Positions 16,145 to 20,721 of a stretch of DNA of 20,721 nt are shown in pieces; position 1 is the stretch's first letter, and every line of letters starts with the position of its first letter. The stretch is from Promethearchaeota archaeon. GTDB lineage: Archaea; Asgardarchaeota; Lokiarchaeia; Sigynarchaeales; SOKP01. The stretch lies in NCBI GenBank assembly GCA_030605085.1, contig JAUWBH010000108.1, positions 1-20,721 on the forward strand, given 5' to 3'. The notes beneath the pieces are model-generated. The model was given only the letters and a program-made list of their open reading frames with translations. It ran no database searches and was not told where the DNA came from. The position numbers and the translations under genes were made by a program.

Positions 16145-16330
16145 TGTCTTCCTTCTTATGCTGGAAAACGGATTAAAAGAGGACTATTTAGAGGCTCGAA
16201 TTATCTACTCAATGCGGATGTCAATGGAGCATTAAATATCCTCAGAAAAGTAGTCGGAGATGGTTTTATTCAAAATCTATCCGATAGAGGCTACTGGTTT
16301 CAGCCTGTGCGAATAAGGGATTTATTTTAA
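16145..16330 (+). pseudogene. tnpB: 3' remnant of an IS200/IS605-family tnpB (RNA-guided nuclease)
   Basis: Only the last 61 codons of a TnpB-like gene survive: SYAGKRIKRGLFRGSNYLL leads into NADVNGALNILRKVVGDGF and ends in RGYWFQPVRIRDLF at the TAA 16328-16330. The NADVNGALN motif contains the last conserved Asp of the TnpB RuvC-like site and follows the GKRIKRGLF segment usual in archaeal copies. Upstream of 16145 the frame turns to nonsense, so the catalytic core is gone. It lies on the opposite strand between the 7-TM gene and scaffold B, indicating a past insertion there. Confidence 0.85.
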
Positions 16331-16339
16331 ACTTCGCAC
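16307..16339 (+). mobile_element. Hairpin at the right end of the tnpB remnant
   Basis: GTGCGAA (16307-16313) and TTCGCAC (16333-16339) are perfect 7-bp inverted repeats around 19 bases that include the tnpB stop codon. IS200/IS605 elements carry end hairpins for TnpA and make a guide RNA from this same 3' region, so this is a plausible fossil of either one. No left end or tnpA is visible. Confidence 0.5.
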
Positions 16340-16556
16340 GAACAATTTTTATTAAAATCTGTTAATATTTTTTAACATTTTAAATAATTTTGATAACCTA
16401 GTCATTTTAATTTTAGGGAGAAAAATCATCGCTTCCTTATCTTAAAAGATATTTTGGTTACCTTATCATTTAATTGAACGATTAATAAAAAATAGATAAT
16501 AAAAAAATGTTTTAGATAAACATTATGCTTATTTATTCTTACTTTTTTTTAAACTT
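16331..16556. other. AT-rich intergenic DNA
   Basis: Apart from the tnpB end hairpin at its left edge, I see no gene, RNA or strong motif. In the minus direction it is the downstream region of the 7-TM gene. Confidence 0.4.
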
Positions 16557-17657
16557 TTAAATGAATACTGAAAAATTCTCATCTAAAATCTCTTTCACTT
16601 GGATGTCATCTGATTCTGAAAATTTACTTATTTCTGCAACATGATTTTCGATTTCTTTCGCTACATGAAAAAATTGGTTTTCTAAATATTTATTTTTTGA
16701 AATAGATTGAAGGGCATATATCTTTGTTTCCGTTTTTGTAATGACGTAATAAAGATAATGTGATTGTATAGATAAAAAGTCTTCTTCTTTTTTAGAAAGT
16801 TGCTCGGAAAATCCCATGATAGCAGATAAAAATCCCGAGGTTAAAAACGAGCTTTCATCCGAAGTAGCTGATCTGGTTTCAAAATTATATGCGAACAACG
16901 GTATACCAGAATGTTCAATAATAAGAAACTTTTGAAGACCAAGATCAAAGGTAAATACTACTACTAATGGAATGATAATGAAAAATGATAAGCTAATAGC
17001 ACGTAGGCTGATAAAAATAACTTCAATCTCCTGTTCTTCATAGTAATCAAAACCATTGAATATTGAAAAAATAAATATTAGAATCGCTAAGATTATAGTT
17101 ATTTTAAGTATTTTTGGTTTATAGAATATTTTATCCTTTCTGGTTTGGTGATAATAATATAAATACGTGGAGATGAGTGCGATTATTGAAATGAGAGGTA
17201 AAATAAATCCATATAGAAACCGAAACGATTCACTTGAAACAATATCTCCCCGAACTATATAGTAATCTTCAAATTCTTCTAAAGTATTTTTATTGCTTGT
17301 AATTATAAAATAAAGAGGCAGTATAGATGATACTAAAGCAATAATTTTACCAAAATGACGTCGAATCATTCCATTATGCTCTATGCATGCTGCAAGAAGT
17401 ATAAAAGAGGAAATAAAAGCCGTGGATAATTCAAGATGACTAAAAAGAAGCAATTCAATATCCAAGATCTCTTCGTAATAATCTGCGATGCCTTCAGCAA
17501 GCCAATGTAGTCCCCAACAGAATATAAAAAGTGCCCAAAGAATAATATTAGGTGTTCCCTTTTTATGACCTAAATATAATATTCCAATACTCATTATAAA
17601 CATGATTATAGACATTGTCAACAAAACATATATTTCAATCACATAGAATTCGACCAT
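16557..17657 (-). CDS. Seven-transmembrane protein with a cytosolic longin-like C-terminal domain
   Basis: A 366-residue protein. Seven hydrophobic segments can be counted before residue about 230: around YVLLTMSIIMFIMSIGILYL, ILWALFIFCWGLHWLA, ELSTAFISSFILLAACI, IALVSSILPLYFIIT, GFILPLISIIALISTYLYYY, ILKITIILAILIFIFSIF and LSFFIIIPLVVVFTF. Residues 235-366 form a soluble domain starting LGLQKFLIIEHSGIPLFAYN, with SGFLSAIMGFSEQLSKKEED, closely paralleling the C-terminal domains of the two TPR proteins downstream. No kinase, cyclase or methyl-acceptor output is present. I infer a receptor-like protein that signals through this domain. The start is the ATG at 17657, eight bases after an AGGTGG site, and not the in-frame GTG at 17669 that lies in that site. 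A TATA-like element is at 17691-17700. Confidence 0.8.
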   Translation of the reverse strand: MVEFYVIEIYVLLTMSIIMFIMSIGILYLGHKKGTPNIILWALFIFCWGLHWLAEGIADYYEEILDIELLLFSHLELSTAFISSFILLAACIEHNGMIRRHFGKIIALVSSILPLYFIITSNKNTLEEFEDYYIVRGDIVSSESFRFLYGFILPLISIIALISTYLYYYHQTRKDKIFYKPKILKITIILAILIFIFSIFNGFDYYEEQEIEVIFISLRAISLSFFIIIPLVVVFTFDLGLQKFLIIEHSGIPLFAYNFETRSATSDESSFLTSGFLSAIMGFSEQLSKKEEDFLSIQSHYLYYVITKTETKIYALQSISKNKYLENQFFHVAKEIENHVAEISKFSESDDIQVKEILDENFSVFI

Positions 17658-17690
17658 AAAAAAAACCACCTATTATAATTAAAATATTGA

Positions 17691-17700
17691 TTTATATCTT
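17691..17700 (-). promoter_or_regulatory. TATA-like element of the 7-TM gene
   Basis: Minus-strand AAGATATAAA lies about 35-43 bases upstream of the ATG, followed by an AGGTGG ribosome-binding site at about 17666-17671. Confidence 0.45.
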
Positions 17701-17908
17701 GAATTAATGTTATAATTAATAATATTGTTATCAAAAACATCATCTTTGAAAATTATTTTTATTTAATTTTTCAAATATTTTGGAATTTTTAATATTAAAT
17801 TTATAATTGTATATGCATAATATTTAGATCAATATATATAAATCTTTATGATCAAATTTTTCCTATTCATAATTAAATAGTTTGTATCATAATATTTATT
17901 TTGCTGTA

Positions 17909-17935
17909 TATATTTTATATTATATATTTTTAAAT
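17909..17935 (+). promoter_or_regulatory. TATA-rich promoter of the response-regulator gene
   Basis: Repeated TATATA/TATAAT-like sequence lies 25-45 bases before the proposed start. Translated, it gives only hydrophobic Ile/Tyr/Phe residues, so I read this segment as promoter and not as a signal peptide. Confidence 0.45.
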
Positions 17936-17956
17936 TACATATTTTTGGTGATATTC

Positions 17957-18793
17957 ATTAGCGAAGATGAGAAGAAGACAGAAGAAATGATAAAATATGA
18001 AGCTGAAACTGGAAAAAAAGCAATTTGGAGGAGTGTTGTAACAGAGGGATTTAAGAAGTGGCAAAAAGGGGAAAAGATTTATATTGAAGTTAAGGAAAGA
18101 TTAAATATTTTAATTTCTGAAGAGAAAAAAAACCGATGGTTAAAATTTGCGAAAGCGAATGATATCAAAACATTGTCTAGACTAATTAGACAATCGGTTG
18201 ATTTTTATATAGACACGAAACCCAAAATGTCCGAATTAAGAGACTTCTATAAATCTGTTCACGAATTAAAAGAAAAATTAAGTTCAATAAAAGGATTTTC
18301 CCAAATGTTGATTGAAGAATATAAGGACGAGTTAAGTTGGGACGTACTATTAAAGGTCAAGGAAATATTTGACAATAGCGTAAATATTGAAAATATTATA
18401 AACAATATTTTAAATGTTCCAAAAGAAGAAATTGCAGAATATGACATTTTAATAGTTGATGATGACGAATCTACAATTCAATTGTTATCTGAATTTTTTA
18501 AAAAAAAAGGGTTTTCAAGTAAAGATACTTCGTTAGGAACTAAAGCTATTGAATTACTGCAATATTATGTTCCAAGGTTAATATTACTAGATATCCTTTT
18601 ACCAGATAATAGCGGCTATGATATTTGTAAAATGATTAAATCAGATAAAAAGCTAAAAAGTCTACCTGTTTATTATATAACTGCTGTACCTGAAAATGAA
18701 GTTAGGGAAAAATTGAGTGAAACTGGAGCAAATGGTTATTTCTTGAAACCTTTCAATATGACAAAATTTAACGTATTATTCGATTATCTATAA
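17957..18793 (+). CDS. Response regulator with an RHH-like N-terminus, degenerate HisKA-like helices and a REC domain
   Basis: About 278 residues. Residues 45-90 (KERLNILISEEKKNRWLKFA and SRLIRQSVDFYI) resemble a ribbon-helix-helix or related small DNA-binding unit. Residues 98-155 contain HELKEKLSSIKGFSQ and a second long helix, resembling a HisKA dimerisation helix pair with His102 kept but the usual Pro of HELKxPL replaced; there is no ATPase domain. Residues 163-278 are a REC domain: acidic DDD (168-170), phospho-acceptor Asp212 (LLDILLP), Thr242 and Lys264. The start is hard to place. GGTGAT (17947-17952) sits four bases before ATT at 17957, the exact arrangement of other starts here. 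The open frame extends upstream to 17882 but translates promoter-like AT-rich DNA. GTG at 17948 or ATG at 17987 are alternatives. Confidence 0.75.
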   Translation: MSEDEKKTEEMIKYEAETGKKAIWRSVVTEGFKKWQKGEKIYIEVKERLNILISEEKKNRWLKFAKANDIKTLSRLIRQSVDFYIDTKPKMSELRDFYKSVHELKEKLSSIKGFSQMLIEEYKDELSWDVLLKVKEIFDNSVNIENIINNILNVPKEEIAEYDILIVDDDESTIQLLSEFFKKKGFSSKDTSLGTKAIELLQYYVPRLILLDILLPDNSGYDICKMIKSDKKLKSLPVYYITAVPENEVREKLSETGANGYFLKPFNMTKFNVLFDYL

Positions 18794-18832
18794 ACTATTA
18801 AGTTTTTTTATTTTATTTTATTTAATTTCTTA

Positions 18833-20239
18833 TTAGCTTTTCGAATATCTCGGAAGCCGTACAATAAAAGTGGACCCTTTATTTCTTCCCTCTGATTCTA
18901 CCCAAATTTTTCCATCATGTAATTCCACTATTTCTTTCGAAATATACAGTCCAAGTCCCGAACCCTCAGTATCAATTTTCATATCTTCTATAGTCCTTTC
19001 AATCTTTCCAAATTTTTTGAATATCTTCTCTTTTTCCTCTTCTGTGAACCCTACGCCTGTGTCTTTTATTATTATATCCATATAATCGTTAGATTTTTGC
19101 AAATTAATATAAATAATCCCTTTTGGTGGAGTATTTTTTATGGCATTAGACAATATATTTAAAATTACCTGCTCTATTCTAACTTTTTCGATCTCTAAGT
19201 GAAAATCACCATCAAGATCTACTTTTGTTAAGAGTTCTCTTTCTTTTATAAAAAGATTTAAATCGTTAATACATTCATTTATAATTTCTGTTAAATTTTC
19301 CTTTCTTTTTTTCAATTTTAACACCCTCGATTCTATGTCATACACGTCAAGTAGATTTTGAGTTAACGATTTTAATCTAATTCCTCCTCTATTTATATTT
19401 TTGACAAATTTTAAAACCTCTTCATTCATTTCCTCCTTACAGGAGTCTAAAAGATATTGAGAGGCGCTATAAATTGAAATCAATGGCGTCTTTAATTCAT
19501 GAGAAGTTCTTCTCACAAGATCACTCCTCATTTGATCGATTTCTTTTAATTTCTCAATTTCTTTTCTAATTATATTTTCTGCTTTCTTTCGTTCAGTAAT
19601 ATCTTGAATTACGATCTGTACAAAAGTTTCACCACCTAATTCGTATAGTGAAATCTGTAAACTCACCCAAACTGAAGTGTCTTTCTTTTTAAAAAGTTGC
19701 AATTCAAGGGGGCTTTTACTGTCTTCATCAAAAATTGTTTTTAATCTTTCATTTAATATTGAAGATAATTCGAAAAGATATTTCGATGTTTTTTTAATAT
19801 TTTTGTTTATTAAATCGTCTTTTTTACATCTAAATAATTTTTCAGTTTCAGAATTACAATCTATAATTCTTCCTTTTGAAGATAGTATAAATATAGAATT
19901 TGGAGAATTTTCGAATAAATGCAGGAATACTTCTTGGGATTCTTTTAGTTTTTGCTCAAGCATTACAACTAATCCGGTTATCAAGAGTATTGACGCTAAG
20001 AAAATCACGATAGTTTCAACGAAATCATGATGAATATCCCAAATTTTAAATTCATATATAATCTCACCTATAGAATTCAATAAACCTCCAACCATTAATA
20101 AGAATATAAGTATGCTACTAACTGTTTTTTTTCTCCAATAAATAAGTAAAGTTACACTAGCTCCCACAATGAATATTATCATTGTTATTAGATTTATAAC
20201 TCCTTCAAATAATCCTATAGGATTTATAACTTCACTCAT
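18833..20239 (-). CDS. Membrane sensor histidine kinase (TM, PAS, HisKA, HATPase)
   Basis: A 468-residue kinase. Three hydrophobic segments lie in residues 12-95, a PAS domain at about 103-217 (ending VQIVIQDITERKKAE), HisKA with phospho-acceptor His247 in RRTSHELKTPL, and a full HATPase domain: N box Asn365 (ILNILSNAIKNT), G1 DTGVGF (393-398), F box FKKFG and G2 GSGLGL (426-431). All catalytic motifs are intact. The PAS domain lacks an obvious heme or flavin ligand, so the signal is unknown. The ATG at 20239 follows directly after the TAA of the upstream membrane gene; its GGTGAT ribosome-binding site is in the last codons of that gene, so translation is coupled. The gene converges on the response-regulator gene 39 bases away, a plausible partner. 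Confidence 0.92.
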   Translation of the reverse strand: MSEVINPIGLFEGVINLITMIIFIVGASVTLLIYWRKKTVSSILIFLLMVGGLLNSIGEIIYEFKIWDIHHDFVETIVIFLASILLITGLVVMLEQKLKESQEVFLHLFENSPNSIFILSSKGRIIDCNSETEKLFRCKKDDLINKNIKKTSKYLFELSSILNERLKTIFDEDSKSPLELQLFKKKDTSVWVSLQISLYELGGETFVQIVIQDITERKKAENIIRKEIEKLKEIDQMRSDLVRRTSHELKTPLISIYSASQYLLDSCKEEMNEEVLKFVKNINRGGIRLKSLTQNLLDVYDIESRVLKLKKRKENLTEIINECINDLNLFIKERELLTKVDLDGDFHLEIEKVRIEQVILNILSNAIKNTPPKGIIYINLQKSNDYMDIIIKDTGVGFTEEEKEKIFKKFGKIERTIEDMKIDTEGSGLGLYISKEIVELHDGKIWVESEGRNKGSTFIVRLPRYSKS

Positions 20240-20563
20240 TTAATCACCAATTAATTTTTTCTTCTTGAACGCATTTTTAGCTGTAGATTCCTTCCTCTTA
20301 GGGAATGTTTTCTTAAGATCTATTAAAGCTGCAATTAATAATAGAATCGCGCCAAAAAAGTAAGCTATAATCTCTATAAGCACAAAAAAAATTCCTGGGA
20401 ATAAATCATCGAGAGTGTCAGCTGTAAAATAAATCATTAAAGAAACAAAACCAGGTAAATATTTTATAAATTCCTTCCTTCTCTTGATAATATAGGGAAT
20501 GTTTATAATCGCAATTAAAGATATAATCATTGCAGTAAATTCAATTGCTTCGAGTTCTGACAT
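20240..20563 (-). CDS. Small membrane protein upstream of the histidine kinase
   Basis: A protein of 107 residues with about three hydrophobic segments (AMIISLIAIINIPYII, GFVSLMIYFTADTLDDLF, FVLIEIIAYFFGAILLLIAA) and a Lys-rich cytosolic tail. I do not recognise a family. A strong AAAGGAGGAT site (20571-20580) precedes the ATG and the TAA abuts the start codon of the kinase, so the two are one translationally coupled unit. It may be an accessory sensor or stabiliser of the kinase, whose own membrane part is small; this is inferred from context only. The TADTLDD motif sits between two membrane segments, so an input role is possible. Confidence 0.75.
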   Translation of the reverse strand: MSELEAIEFTAMIISLIAIINIPYIIKRRKEFIKYLPGFVSLMIYFTADTLDDLFPGIFFVLIEIIAYFFGAILLLIAALIDLKKTFPKRKESTAKNAFKKKKLIGD

Positions 20564-20600
20564 TAAAGTTATCCTCCTTTATACTTGACTTTCAAAGTTA

Positions 20601-20612
20601 TTTTTTATAATA
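20601..20612 (-). promoter_or_regulatory. TATA-like element of the kinase operon
   Basis: Minus-strand TTATAAAAAAT-like sequence about 40-50 bases before the ATG at 20563. Transcription would start near 20580, leaving a short leader with the GGAGG site. No gene is visible from here to the window edge. Confidence 0.45.
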
Positions 20613-20721
20613 AGATCTCATGGCTTCTAATTAAAGAATCTTATTTTTTTGTTACTACACAAATCTTATTTTTCAGTAAATTGCCTCAAATCCAAGGTCT
20701 TAAATAAATTGCGTTGCAAGG

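Noticed and set aside
17882..17956. N-terminal membrane anchor of the response regulator
   Set aside because: The hydrophobic stretch arises from translating TATA-rich promoter DNA from a TTG, and a ribosome-binding site lies downstream of it.

Overview
The window looks like a piece of a Lokiarchaeia-type Asgard archaeal genome. Most of the DNA is very AT-rich. Promoters are archaeal TATA boxes, several genes end in long oligo-T tracts, and the clearest ribosome-binding sites are GGTGAT or GGAGG variants that match an archaeal 16S 3' end. The gene content also fits: an Arf-like small GTPase with a WDLGGQ motif, large TPR proteins, a TRAPP/V4R-like protein, and a two-component system fused to DNA-binding-like segments. 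The lineage is inferred from gene content; no rRNA, tRNA or CRISPR array is visible.

Left part (1-2381, minus strand): a DUF4062 / STAND NTPase / TPR protein whose C-terminal TPRs are encoded by a near-identical 138-bp DNA repeat. An in-frame TAG interrupts the array, yet the repeat continues in frame to the window edge. A mostly empty 679-bp spacer follows. Next (3061-5268, plus) come three tandem low-molecular-weight phosphatase paralogues and a V4R-like protein. A convergent S2P-type membrane metalloprotease with CBS domains (5281-6432, minus) follows. Divergent from it are ordinary metabolic and repair genes: DNA-3-methyladenine glycosylase I, an enoyl-CoA hydratase and a GNAT acetyltransferase. 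After these lie three small four-helix membrane protein paralogues, each in its own transcription unit.

Right part (10686-17657, minus): the most interesting block. Read in the direction of transcription it holds a 7-TM protein with a cytosolic C-terminal domain, a longin-like/TPR protein, an Arf-like GTPase with a C-terminal extension, and a second longin-like/TPR paralogue. The C-terminal domain of the 7-TM protein resembles the C-terminal domain of both TPR proteins. This makes the block a candidate membrane-receptor / scaffold / small-GTPase module. A 3' fragment of an IS200/IS605-type tnpB lies on the opposite strand between the 7-TM gene and the first TPR gene.

The right edge (17957-20563) carries a response regulator with an RHH-like N-terminus and a degenerate HisKA-like helix pair. 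It converges on a PAS/HisKA/HATPase membrane histidine kinase, which is translationally coupled to a small upstream membrane protein. The two probably form one phosphorelay, but this rests on proximity only.
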